Origin: Massilia kyonggiensis
GTDB lineage: Bacteria > Pseudomonadota > Gammaproteobacteria > Burkholderiales > Burkholderiaceae_D
Direction of reading: 5' to 3'
Assembly: GCF_024756235.1 (NCBI RefSeq)
Contig: NZ_JANUGY010000001.1
Coordinates: 310,001-374,000 of the forward strand
Length of the DNA: 64,000 bases
In this document: positions 55,146 through 63,693 of the stretch, one piece after another
Layout: the number at the start of each line of letters is the position of its first letter
Position numbering within the stretch: position 1 is the stretch's first letter
The notes under the pieces: model-generated
The model's input: only the letters and a program-made list of their open reading frames with translations
Databases searched by the model: none
Told to the model about the DNA's origin: nothing
Position numbers and translations under genes: made by a program

Positions 55146-55718
55146 ATGACGACCAAAGAACGCATCCTTGCCATCGCGATCGGCGAACTCGAAGCAAAAG
55201 GCCTGGACGGCCTGAGCCTGCGCGCCGTCGGCCAGAAAGCCGGCATCACACCCATGGCCGTGTACCGCCATTTCGCCGACAAGGCCGCCCTGCTGCAAGC
55301 CGTGGGCGCCCACGCGCTCGACCTGTGGCAACAGCGTGCCCGGCCGCTGACGGACCTGCCGCTCCTGGCCGGCTTCGAGGCCATGGCGACGGCGTTCGTC
55401 GATTTCGCGCTGGACGAGCCGGCGCTGTTCGACGCCGCCTTCGTGCTCAAGACGCGCGCCGAACGCATCTATCCGGAAGACTTCGAAGCGGGACGTTCTC
55501 CCGTCATCGGCGCCTTCGCGCAGCGGCTCGCGGAGGGCCAGGCAGCGGGGCTCGTGCGCGCGGGGCCGCCGCTGGAACTGGCGATGGGCGTGTGGGGCGT
55601 GCTGCAGGGACTCGTGGACCTGCACCGCTCCGGACGGTTCAACCTGTCGCGGACCGAATTCACGGCGCTGTGCCTGCGCTCGGCGGCGCGCATCTACCTG
55701 AAGGGGCACGACGAATGA
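55146..55718 (+). CDS. TetR/AcrR family regulator
   Basis: 190 residues from ATG 55146. The helix-turn-helix is LRAVGQKAGITPMAVYRHFADKAAL at about 25-50. The C-terminal ligand domain is of its own type. It starts directly at a palindrome and without an obvious ribosome binding site, so the message may be leaderless. The last codon overlaps the ATG of the Lnt-like gene (ATGA, 55715-55718), and the most likely target is this operon. Confidence 0.88.
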   Translation: MTTKERILAIAIGELEAKGLDGLSLRAVGQKAGITPMAVYRHFADKAALLQAVGAHALDLWQQRARPLTDLPLLAGFEAMATAFVDFALDEPALFDAAFVLKTRAERIYPEDFEAGRSPVIGAFAQRLAEGQAAGLVRAGPPLELAMGVWGVLQGLVDLHRSGRFNLSRTEFTALCLRSAARIYLKGHDE

Positions 55719-57100
55719 CACGATGGAACATCCTGGCCGCGCTGCTGTGCGGCGCCCTGCTGGCGGTGAGCCGCGACACGGGGCAGTTCGGCTGGCTGGC
55801 GGTCGCCGCGTACCTGCCGCTGCTGGTGCTGGCCCTGCGCGCGCCGCGTCCGCGGGACGCGGCCCTCCTCACGTTCGTGGCCGGATGGATGGCGGAGGCC
55901 GGGCCCATGTGGTTCTATGGGCACCTGCTGCCGATGGTGTACGGCGGCGCCCTGCTGCTGGCGCTCGTGTTCATGCTCTCGGCCCTGTTCATGCGCGCCC
56001 TGTATCGCCGCTTCCCGGCCGGCGTGGCCGTGCTCGGATTCGCCGCGATGATGACGTCCGCGGATTACCTGCACGGCCTCGTCTCGCCGAACGGCAGCTT
56101 TTTCGCCCTCGGCTATACGCTGGTCGACGTCGTGCCGCTGCTGCAGACGGCATCGCTGGCCGGCGTGCCCGGCCTGTCCTTTCTCGCCGCCCTGATCCCG
56201 GCCGGACTCGCCGTCCTCTACGTGCAACCGCGCGACGTGTCGGGGACGCTGGCATGGTCGGTGCCGGTACTCGCGGCCCTGGCCTACGGCCTCTGGCAGC
56301 TGGCGCAGCCGGCCGGGCCGTCCGTGCGTATCGCCCTGCTGAGCGACGACCGCTACGCCGGGCGCGTGTTCAATCACCCCGAGGCGGGGCCGGAAGTCGC
56401 GGCGGCGTTCGCGCGCCAGATCGCCGCGGCGGCCGCGCATGCGCCGGCGGCCATCGTCGTGCCGGAAAAAATCCTCGCGGCCGGCACGGACTTCGCGCCG
56501 CCGGCGGGCAGCGTCGTCGTCGCCGGCCTCGAGGGGCCTGCGCCGCAAGGCGGCCGGCTGAACATCGCTGCGCTGTACCGGCCCGGCGCGCCTGTCGACG
56601 TCTACCTGAAGAAGCGCATGGTGCCGGGCTACGAAGCGGACTACGTGCGGGGCACGACCGAACTGGTGACGCGGCTCGGCGGCCTGCCCGCCGGTATCGC
56701 CATCTGCAAGGACATGGATTTCGCCCAGGACCTGCGCCTGTACGGCCGGCGCGACGTCGGCCTGATGCTGGTCCCCGCGTGGGACTTCGACCGCGACGCC
56801 TACCTGCACGGCCGCATGGCCGTCGTGCGCGGCGTCGAGAACGGATTCGCCGTCGCGCGCTCGGCCTCGCAAGGCCTGATGACGCTGAGCGATGCGCACG
56901 GTCGCATCGTCGCCGAACGACGCACCATGCACGCGCCGGCCATGCTCGTGGGCGACCTGCCGACGGGGCGCGGCGGCACGGTCTACAGCCGCATCGGCGA
57001 CGCGTTCGCCCAAGCCGTCGTCGCCGCGTGGCTCGCGTTGCTGGCGTTGCTGGCGTGGCGCTGGCCGCGTGTTCAGGACAGGCCGGCGCGCCGCATGTAG
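55715..57100 (+). CDS. Lnt-like apolipoprotein N-acyltransferase
   Basis: 461 residues, shorter than the 512 of E. coli Lnt. About six N-terminal helices are followed by a nitrilase-type domain with E251 (VVPEKI), K299 (YLKKRMVP) and C331 (AICKDMDF), the complete Glu-Lys-Cys triad. Lnt adds the third acyl chain to lipoproteins. As it is under a TetR regulator and lacks the usual ybeX/corC neighbour, it is probably a second, specialised copy. Its 3' end overlaps the convergent monooxygenase gene by 28 bp. Confidence 0.8.
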   Translation: MTRWNILAALLCGALLAVSRDTGQFGWLAVAAYLPLLVLALRAPRPRDAALLTFVAGWMAEAGPMWFYGHLLPMVYGGALLLALVFMLSALFMRALYRRFPAGVAVLGFAAMMTSADYLHGLVSPNGSFFALGYTLVDVVPLLQTASLAGVPGLSFLAALIPAGLAVLYVQPRDVSGTLAWSVPVLAALAYGLWQLAQPAGPSVRIALLSDDRYAGRVFNHPEAGPEVAAAFARQIAAAAAHAPAAIVVPEKILAAGTDFAPPAGSVVVAGLEGPAPQGGRLNIAALYRPGAPVDVYLKKRMVPGYEADYVRGTTELVTRLGGLPAGIAICKDMDFAQDLRLYGRRDVGLMLVPAWDFDRDAYLHGRMAVVRGVENGFAVARSASQGLMTLSDAHGRIVAERRTMHAPAMLVGDLPTGRGGTVYSRIGDAFAQAVVAAWLALLALLAWRWPRVQDRPARRM

Positions 57101-58569
57101 GCAGCCAGCGCATCGGCGTGGGCAGACGCGGCGATGGCGCCGACGTAGCCATCCGGACGCACCAGCACGAGCTCGCCGGGGCCGAGCCCATACGCGGCCT
57201 GGACCTGCCCATGCACGTCGATCACGTCGCCGCGCGCGCCGAACAGGTGCACGCGCAGGCCCGGACGCCGCAGCGCGTCCGCGACGCCGGGCGCGACATC
57301 GCGGCCCAGCAAGGTCCAGTGCGGCCCCGCGAACAGCGTGAAGAGCCGCACCGGCTGCCCGCCCGCGCCCAGCACGACGGCGTCCGGCGCGCGGTCGCCG
57401 GCCCGCACGCCGTGCGTCCGCGCCGGCTGCGCGAACGACAGCGGCGAATCGGGGTACGCCAGGTCGAGCTGCCGCACTTCGCGCCCGCGGCGCATTTCTC
57501 CGCCGCGGCGCGCGGCGTCCAGCAGCGCCGTCGACAGCTGCAGCATCGCGGCGGCGACCGGGCGGCGCTCCGCCTCGTAAGTGTCCAATAAATCGTCCGG
57601 CGCGCCCGCGAGCACGGCCGCCAGCTTCCAGCCGAGGTTGTACGCGTCCTGCACGCTGGTGTTCAATCCCTGCCCGCCCGTGGGCGGATGCGTGTGCGCT
57701 GCGTCGCCGGCGAGGAACACCCGTCCCACGCGATAGCGGTCGGCCAGGCGCGCATTCATCGTGTACGCCGAGGCCCAGGACACGCCGGCCACGTGCACGT
57801 CGCCGCGGCCGGTCCGGTCCTTCACCATCGCGTCCAGGGCCTGCGCCGACAGGTCGACGTCGCCGTCGGGCGGCACCGGCGCCTGGATCTGGAACAGGTC
57901 CGTGCCCGCGAGCGGACACACCTCGAGCCGGCGCGCCATGTCGTCCCCGTTGAAGCGATGCCAGGCGTCGCGGTCGAGACCTTTCAGCGCCACGTCCGCC
58001 ACCAGGGCCCGCACGTTCATCGTCTTGCCGGGGAAGCCGATGTCGAGCAGGCGGCGCACCGTGCTGCGTCCGCCGTCCGTGCCGACGACGTAGCGCGCAC
58101 GCAGGCGCGACTCGCCGCCGCCGCCCGCGAGCGTGACCGTGACGCCATCCTCTTCCTGCGCCAGGTCCGTGAGCGCGAGGCCGGATTCGACCCGTTGTCC
58201 CAGCTCCAGCAGGCGGTCGCGCATGACCTGCTCCGTCAGGGATTGCGGCAGCATCAGCGGCGTGCCGTACGGTTCCGCCGACGTCGCGGCCGGTTCTGCG
58301 GCGAGGGGTGCCTGCACGTCACTGCCGTCCACGGCGTACACCCGTTGCGGAGGATACGGCCCACCCAGCGCCACCGCCCGGTCGACGATGCCGAGGTCCT
58401 CGAACACTTCCAGCGTGCGGGGCTGGATGCCCTTGCCGCGCGAGCCGTGGAATGGCGCGTCCTGCCGCTCGACCAGGCGGAACGGGACGCCCCGCCGCGC
58501 CAGGTCAAGGGCCAAGGTGAGGCCGGCAGCGCCCGCGCCGCAGATCAGTACATCGGTATCGAAGTCCAT
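57073..58569 (-). CDS. FAD-dependent aromatic-ring monooxygenase
   Basis: 498 residues from ATG 58569. GAGAAGLTLALDLARRG binds the ADP part of FAD; VVGTDGGRSTVRRLL is the DG motif; VFLAGDAAHTHPPTGGQG the GD motif. This is the PheA/TfdB/MhpA-type hydroxylase family of group A monooxygenases. A C-terminal thioredoxin-like domain is present. Substrate is probably a phenol or related aromatic. It is divergent from a MarR gene; the two palindromes between them make it a likely target of that regulator. Confidence 0.88.
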   Translation of the reverse strand: MDFDTDVLICGAGAAGLTLALDLARRGVPFRLVERQDAPFHGSRGKGIQPRTLEVFEDLGIVDRAVALGGPYPPQRVYAVDGSDVQAPLAAEPAATSAEPYGTPLMLPQSLTEQVMRDRLLELGQRVESGLALTDLAQEEDGVTVTLAGGGGESRLRARYVVGTDGGRSTVRRLLDIGFPGKTMNVRALVADVALKGLDRDAWHRFNGDDMARRLEVCPLAGTDLFQIQAPVPPDGDVDLSAQALDAMVKDRTGRGDVHVAGVSWASAYTMNARLADRYRVGRVFLAGDAAHTHPPTGGQGLNTSVQDAYNLGWKLAAVLAGAPDDLLDTYEAERRPVAAAMLQLSTALLDAARRGGEMRRGREVRQLDLAYPDSPLSFAQPARTHGVRAGDRAPDAVVLGAGGQPVRLFTLFAGPHWTLLGRDVAPGVADALRRPGLRVHLFGARGDVIDVHGQVQAAYGLGPGELVLVRPDGYVGAIAASAHADALAAYMRRAGLS

Positions 58570-58586
58570 GTCACTCTCCCAGTGTC

Positions 58587-58607
58587 TTATGTGTAAAATA
58601 CACATAA
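58587..58607. promoter_or_regulatory. MarR operator 1 (21-bp palindrome)
   Basis: TTATGTGTA and TACACATAA arms, perfect, around AAA, in the divergent region between monooxygenase and marR. Typical of a MarR operator. Confidence 0.75.
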
Positions 58608-58621
58608 CTGGAGAGGAGTAT

Positions 58622-59119
58622 ATGGCAACGAAAAATAATGTGCAAGATACACATATATCGGCAAAACTGCGTGACTTGCACGGCTCGCTGATCAGCATCG
58701 TCAGCGCGATGAACCGGCCGCAGCGCGACGAGGAGCTCATCCGGCAAGCCGGCATCCGGCTGGACCGGGCGCTGTTTCCGCTGCTGGTCGGGATCGAGCG
58801 GCTGGGTCCGATCGGCGTCGTCGAACTGGCCGAGCGGTCGGGGCGCGACTACACCACCGTCAGCCGCCAGGTCGCCAAGCTGGACAGCCTGGGCCTGGTG
58901 GAACGGCGTGCTTCCGAGACGGATGCACGGGTCCGGCTGGCGTCGATCACACCGAAGGGCAAGGCCATGACGGACGCGCTCGACGCGGCGCGCGACAAGA
59001 TGGCGCGCGCCCTCTTCGCGTCGTGGGACAAGGACGATTTCGACAATCTGGTGCGGCTGATGCGCAGGCTGGCCGACGCGATCGACCAGCCGCCGGTCCC
59101 GCCCGGCGACGCGGGCTGA
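58622..59119 (+). CDS. MarR family regulator
   Basis: 165 residues from ATG 58622, with GAGAGGAG just upstream. The winged helix VVELAERSGRDYTTVSRQVAKLDSLGLVERR covers about 70-100. It is divergent from a flavin monooxygenase and has palindromes both in the promoter region and inside its own first codons. It probably represses the monooxygenase and itself until an aromatic compound is bound. Confidence 0.9.
   Translation: MATKNNVQDTHISAKLRDLHGSLISIVSAMNRPQRDEELIRQAGIRLDRALFPLLVGIERLGPIGVVELAERSGRDYTTVSRQVAKLDSLGLVERRASETDARVRLASITPKGKAMTDALDAARDKMARALFASWDKDDFDNLVRLMRRLADAIDQPPVPPGDAG
58638..58654. promoter_or_regulatory. MarR operator 2, inside the marR coding start
   Basis: ATGTGCAAGATACACAT matches the centre of operator 1 (58589-58605) at 15 of 17 positions; the offset is 49 bp, nearly five helical turns. 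Confidence 0.65.
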
Positions 59120-59131
59120 GCGGCCGCCGCG

Positions 59132-59569
59132 TCAGCGCTGCGCCATCTTCGCCGTCACGACGATCATCTGCGCCAGGCGCGGATCGGCAACGTCGCTCGG
59201 CACATAGCTCATCATCATGTCGTCGCGGGTGTCGCCCTTGTTGAATTCCATGATGACGTTGCCGTCGCGCGAAACGAACCGGTCGGGCGACTGCGCGACG
59301 AGGTGCATCCGGCGCTGTTTGTCGATCTGGGCGACGATGCCGTCGCGCGCGGGCTGCACCTTCAGGCGCCAGCCGTTCGACAGCTCGTACGCGCCGCTCA
59401 CCGCCTCGGCCTGGTAGTCCCAGATGCGGAACGCCGTGCGCGGCTGCGCGGTCACCTCGACGCGCGAGATCGGCGTGTCGTCATTGATCGGATAATTCAC
59501 CGACTGCGCGCCGGCACCGGGCGCGAACAACAGCAGGGATGCGGAAAGTGCCAAGGGAAGCGGACGCAT
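59132..59569 (-). CDS. hypothetical periplasmic protein
   Basis: 145 residues from ATG 59569 with AAGGAG before it. A signal peptide (LALSASLLLFAPGAGA, about 5-21) is followed by a beta-rich domain (VEVTAQPRTAFRIWDYQ, ELSNGWRLKVQPARDGIVAQI). I do not recognise a family. Convergent with marR, 12 bp apart. Upstream (59570-59788) is a gap without a gene. Confidence 0.7.
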   Translation of the reverse strand: MRPLPLALSASLLLFAPGAGAQSVNYPINDDTPISRVEVTAQPRTAFRIWDYQAEAVSGAYELSNGWRLKVQPARDGIVAQIDKQRRMHLVAQSPDRFVSRDGNVIMEFNKGDTRDDMMMSYVPSDVADPRLAQMIVVTAKMAQR

Positions 59570-59788
59570 GATGTCTCCTTCAGTGATGGACGGTGCCGCG
59601 GTACGGGTCTTTGCCGGCGGCGGCAATTCAGTCTAGGGCGCCGGTTGCCGGCCACAAGGGCGGAAAGGGCCGCATCACGAAACAGTCTGTATTTACGGAG
59701 AATCAGATCGATGCGAAATGACACGCATCCGCCGGCGACGGGCAGCATCCCGTATCGCTATGCGCGGCTGCGTGATCGGATATGCACG

Positions 59789-60253
59789 TCATTGCGACGT
59801 GCTGAATGACGTCACCCGGCGCACGTAGTGGTTGTCCCACTCGGCGACGTCGACCAGTTCGAATCCGTGCCGGAGATAGAACCGGTTCGAGTCGCTGCCT
59901 TTCAGGGCGCCCACGCGCACGCACCTGCGGTGCGCGTCCGCCTCGGCCAGTACCCGCCGCAGGATTTCGCTCCCGATGCGCATGCCCTGGTACGCCGGGT
60001 GGACGTAAAGATGGTCCAGCAGCAGGCCGTCGCCAGCCGGCCTGACGACGACGAATCCGACCCGTACCCCGTCCTTGACGATGTGCCGGGTATGCGCGGG
60101 CGCGAAACCGGACAGGAAGCGCTCGCGCGCCCGCTGCGCGTCGAAGCGCCCGACGCGTTCCAGGCTGGCGCGCATGGCGGCAATGCGCAACTGCACGAGC
60201 GCCTCGGCGTCCGTTTCTTCGACGGGCAACAGGTCGATGTGCGGGCCGGTCAC
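59789..60253 (-). CDS. GNAT family N-acetyltransferase
   Basis: 154 residues from a GTG start (60253), overlapping the stop of the cyclase gene as GTGA. The acetyl-CoA-binding motif is VHPAYQGMRIGSEILRRVL (about 87-105), and FYLRHGFELVDV is motif B. Substrate unknown. The coupling to a diguanylate cyclase is suggestive of a linked pathway, but many such overlaps are just packing. Confidence 0.88.
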   Translation of the reverse strand: MTGPHIDLLPVEETDAEALVQLRIAAMRASLERVGRFDAQRARERFLSGFAPAHTRHIVKDGVRVGFVVVRPAGDGLLLDHLYVHPAYQGMRIGSEILRRVLAEADAHRRCVRVGALKGSDSNRFYLRHGFELVDVAEWDNHYVRRVTSFSTSQ

Positions 60254-61236
60254 GGCTTCACGTCGCCGTCTACCACGACCCGATTGCGGCCGCCATGCTT
60301 TGCCGCATACAAGGCCTTGTCCGCCGCCTCGATGAGTGCGGGAACCTCGTGCAGGCGTTCACGATCAAAGCTTGCGACACCGATGCTCAGCGTGACCATC
60401 GGCCAGTGGGCCGCGGGTGCGTGCGGCAGCGCCAGTCCGGCCACGTGTTCGCGGATCGTGTTGGCGTGCAGCCTGGCCTGCTCGAGCGACGTGTCCGGCA
60501 GGATCGCCGCGAATTCCTCGCCACCATAGCGTGCCGCCACGTCGGCCGGGCGCTTGAGTTTGGCGGCAATGGCCTGGGCCACGGTCGACAGGCAGGCGTC
60601 GCCCTGCTGGTGGCCAAAGTGGTCGTTGTAGGCCTTGAAGGAATCGATGTCGATCAGCAGCAGCGACACCTCGCCCTTCACGCGTTGCGCGCGGCGCAGT
60701 TCGCGGTCCAGCGCGACGTCGAAGTAGCGGCGGTTGGCGATGCCGGTCAGGCCGTCGACGTACGACCGGGCGCGCAGCGATTCGGCGTGGTCGAGGAGAC
60801 GCTTTTCGCGTTCCACGGCGCCGCTGACGTCGCGGATCTCGATCATGCAGTAGCGCTGCTCGCCATCGCGGAACGGCGTCACCGTCACGGCCTGGTCGAT
60901 GCGCGGCCCGTCGAAGCTGCCCGCCTCGCGCAGCGGGAATGGGGCGCGGCTTTCCGACTGCGGGATGGTCGTGCTCGCGCCATCGGCCGATGGCGCCGAT
61001 GTGGGCGCCAACGCGGCCAGCACGGCCGCTTCGACGCGCGAACCGCGCAGTTCGGGGAACACCTCGAACAGCGAGCGCTCGCGCACGCGCGCGGCGGCGC
61101 GGGCGGAACGGGGCACCATCCAGCCGTTCCAGAGCACGATCTTGTGGTGGACGTCGAGCACGATGATCCCGCTGTTGACGAGATTCAGGGCGCGCAGGGA
61201 GAGGTCGGTGGCGGTATCGGGGTCGGTCGGGATCAC
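60250..61236 (-). CDS. diguanylate cyclase with PAS-like sensor
   Basis: 328 residues. An N-terminal PAS-like domain (about 13-140; GIIVLDVHHKIVLWNGWMV) is followed by a GGDEF domain from about 155. The active site is GGEEF at 238-242 and an inhibitory site RPAD (229-232) lies five residues before it, so it makes c-di-GMP and is feedback controlled. No membrane segment or phosphorelay domain is seen. It is the first gene of a two-gene unit with the GNAT gene. Confidence 0.92.
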   Translation of the reverse strand: MIPTDPDTATDLSLRALNLVNSGIIVLDVHHKIVLWNGWMVPRSARAAARVRERSLFEVFPELRGSRVEAAVLAALAPTSAPSADGASTTIPQSESRAPFPLREAGSFDGPRIDQAVTVTPFRDGEQRYCMIEIRDVSGAVEREKRLLDHAESLRARSYVDGLTGIANRRYFDVALDRELRRAQRVKGEVSLLLIDIDSFKAYNDHFGHQQGDACLSTVAQAIAAKLKRPADVAARYGGEEFAAILPDTSLEQARLHANTIREHVAGLALPHAPAAHWPMVTLSIGVASFDRERLHEVPALIEAADKALYAAKHGGRNRVVVDGDVKP

Positions 61237-61356
61237 GGCACGGCTTCGTGTGGGAGTGTTTGAATAAATATCTGAAAATCAACTTATCATACCGGAAATC
61301 AATCCCTATGCGGCCCGTGGAGACCCAACAATTGTTGCCAACTTTCACGAAAGCAC

Positions 61357-61385
61357 TTGGCCGAGTGCCGATGAGCCGCTATAAT
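61357..61385 (+). promoter_or_regulatory. promoter of tRNA-Lys copy 3
   Basis: TTGGCC (61357-61362) and TATAAT (61380-61385) with 17-bp spacing, 11 bp before the tRNA. Confidence 0.75.
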
Positions 61386-61395
61386 GCTGCCCGTC

Positions 61396-61471
61396 GGGTC
61401 GTTAGCTCAGTTGGTAGAGCAGCGGACTTTTAATCCGTTGGTCGCTGGTTCGAGCCCAGCACGGCCTACCA
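61396..61471 (+). tRNA. tRNA-Lys (anticodon TTT), copy 3
   Basis: 76 nt, identical to copies 1 and 2, 11.4 kb downstream of copy 2. It shares the GAGCCGCTATAATGCTGCC promoter context with copy 2, but has a different terminator. Confidence 0.95.
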
Positions 61472-61481
61472 CGAACACCAG

Positions 61482-61514
61482 AAAGCCCATGAACTTCGGT
61501 TCATGGGCTTTTTG
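61482..61514 (+). terminator. terminator after tRNA-Lys copy 3
   Basis: AAAGCCCATGAAC and GTTCATGGGCTTT around TTCG, followed by TTGC and TTTTC. A UUCG tetraloop and 13-bp stem: very stable. Confidence 0.9.
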
Positions 61515-61666
61515 CTTTTCCTCGTTCCTGTCAGATTCTTCCTAGCTTTACCCTCGGAATTAGTTGCACCGGCCAATCAATTGGTTCTAGTCAACAAATT
61601 CCCTCATGCACGTCCTTACACTGGGCCGCTCGGGCGCTCTGCCAAGCATTCCCTCAAGGACCTGCC

Positions 61667-63691
61667 ATGTTGTCGAACAAGGAAACGTCTCTGTCCCGTC
61701 ACCTGTCGCGCGCGATCGGGCTGCTGGCCGCCGGCCTCCAGGCCGGTGCCCTGGCGCAGCAGGGGCCCGACCTGAACGCCCTACCCCTCGAACAATTGCT
61801 CAACCTCGAGGTCGTCACGGCGTCGAAGATTCCGCAGAAGATCAGCGAGGCGCCGTCGTCCGTGACCGTGATCACGACGGAGGACATCCGCCTGCGCGGC
61901 TACCGCACGCTGACGGAGGTCCTGCAGAGCGTGCCCGGCATGACGGTGTCCTATGACCGCAATTACAACTACGCGAACATCCGCGGCCTGGGCAATCCCG
62001 GCGACCTGAACACGCGGCTGCTGATCCTGATCGACGGGCGGCGCCTGAACGACGTCGTCTACGACCAGGGCGCCATCGGCACCGAGTTCCCCATCGACCT
62101 GGCCCTCATCGACCGCGTCGAATTCGTGCCCGGCCCCGGCTCCGCCATCTACGGCAGCAGCGCGTTCTTCGGCGTGGTGAACGTGATCACGAAAGGTGGC
62201 GCGGCCCTCAAGGGGCAGACCGTCGGCATCGGCCGGTTCACGGGCCGGGGCCGCGAAGTCCGCAACACGTACGGCCGCGGGACGCCGGGCGGCACCGAAC
62301 TGCTGCTGGGCGCGTCGGCGTACGACAGCGCGGGACGCGACCTGTATTTTCCCGAATTCGACGATGCGGTCAGCCACGGCATCGCCCGGGGGATCGACTA
62401 CGACCGCTACCACCGGCTGTTCGCGAAACTGAGCACGGGCGGCGCCGTGGCCGAGGCCTATTTCGGCAGCCGCACGAAAGGCATCCCGACGGCGTCATAC
62501 GGCCAGCAGTTCAACGATCCGCGCAGCTGGTCGCTGGACGAATACGCGGGGGCGGCCCTGTCGTGGCACCGCGCCGTCTCGGAAACGCTCGACCTGTTCG
62601 CCGGCGTGAGCGTGGCGCGCTACCGCTACCGGACCGTCAACATCACCGAGCCGGCCAGCGCGGGCGCGACGTACAGCGTCGATACGGCCGAAAGCCTCAG
62701 CAGCGGCGCGGAGGTGCGCGCCATCAGCAGTGCGCTGCGCGGCCACAAGCTCATCGCTGGCGCGGAATACACGCGCGACAGCAAGCGGCAGATGTCGAAC
62801 TACGACGTCGCCCCGTACCACCTCAACCTCGATGCCGCCCATCCCAAGCGGCAGGCCGCCGTCTACCTGCAGGACGAGATGCGGCTCGGCGAGAAGCTCA
62901 TCCTGAACACGGGCGTGCGCCACGACTACGATTCCGAAGGCGGCGCCACGACGAATCCGCGCGTGGCCCTGCTCTACAAGACGGCGCGCCAGGTAACGCT
63001 CAAGGCCTTGTACGGCACGGCCTTCCGCTCCGCCAACGCCTACGAGCGCTATTACACGTTCGACTTCCGGGCGAATCCGGCGCTGCGCTCGGAGCGCATC
63101 AAGACCTATGAACTGATCGCCGAATATTTTCCGACCGACCGCTTCCGCGCCACCGCTTCCGTCTTCCAGTACCGCATGCGCGACATGCTGGCGCTGGCCA
63201 CCGATCCGGTCAACGGCATGCTGGTCTTCTCGAACATCGACGCGGCCCGCGCCACGGGCGTCGAGCTGGAAGCGGAATGGCTGCGCGAGGACGGCAGCGC
63301 CCTCAAGGGCAGCGCGAACGTGCAGTCGGCGCGCAACGACGTCGATGGCGCATGGCTGCCCAATTCGCCGCGCCGGCTGTTCAAGCTGAACTACGCGCTG
63401 CCGCCGCTCGGCGACCACCTGCGCGCACACGCCGAGTACCGCTTCACGAGCCGGCGCCGCACGGTGCAAGGCGGCGAGGTCGGCGGGTTCGGCGTCGTCG
63501 ACCTGAACCTTGTCGGCACCCTGGCGGGATCGCGCGTGGAGCTGTCCGGCGGCGTGCTCAACGTCTTCGCCAAACGCTACGCCGATTCCGCCAGCGAGGA
63601 ACACTACGACAACAGCACGCCGCCGCGCCGTCTCGACGCCATCGGGCAGGACGGGCGCACGCTGCGCTTCACGGCATTGGTCCGGTTCTGA
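61667..63691 (+). CDS. TonB-dependent outer-membrane receptor
   Basis: 674 residues with AAGGA before ATG 61667. Signal peptide about 1-30; a TonB-box-like/plug region follows (LLNLEVVTASKIPQKISEAPSSVTVITTEDI), plug motifs ILIDGRRLND and GPGSAIYGSSAFFGVVNVITK, then a 22-strand-type barrel ending FTALVRF. Its short plug and barrel are of the colicin/vitamin B12 or siderophore-like type; the ligand is unknown. YfiR-like gene follows 2 bp after the stop. Confidence 0.93.
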   Translation: MLSNKETSLSRHLSRAIGLLAAGLQAGALAQQGPDLNALPLEQLLNLEVVTASKIPQKISEAPSSVTVITTEDIRLRGYRTLTEVLQSVPGMTVSYDRNYNYANIRGLGNPGDLNTRLLILIDGRRLNDVVYDQGAIGTEFPIDLALIDRVEFVPGPGSAIYGSSAFFGVVNVITKGGAALKGQTVGIGRFTGRGREVRNTYGRGTPGGTELLLGASAYDSAGRDLYFPEFDDAVSHGIARGIDYDRYHRLFAKLSTGGAVAEAYFGSRTKGIPTASYGQQFNDPRSWSLDEYAGAALSWHRAVSETLDLFAGVSVARYRYRTVNITEPASAGATYSVDTAESLSSGAEVRAISSALRGHKLIAGAEYTRDSKRQMSNYDVAPYHLNLDAAHPKRQAAVYLQDEMRLGEKLILNTGVRHDYDSEGGATTNPRVALLYKTARQVTLKALYGTAFRSANAYERYYTFDFRANPALRSERIKTYELIAEYFPTDRFRATASVFQYRMRDMLALATDPVNGMLVFSNIDAARATGVELEAEWLREDGSALKGSANVQSARNDVDGAWLPNSPRRLFKLNYALPPLGDHLRAHAEYRFTSRRRTVQGGEVGGFGVVDLNLVGTLAGSRVELSGGVLNVFAKRYADSASEEHYDNSTPPRRLDAIGQDGRTLRFTALVRF

Positions 63692-63693
63692 CG

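Noticed and set aside
49610..61471. Genomic island with attL/attR at tRNA-Lys copies 2 and 3
   Set aside because: Both tRNA genes are complete with their own promoters, no integrase or phage gene lies between, and the terminators differ, so integration between them is not supported.
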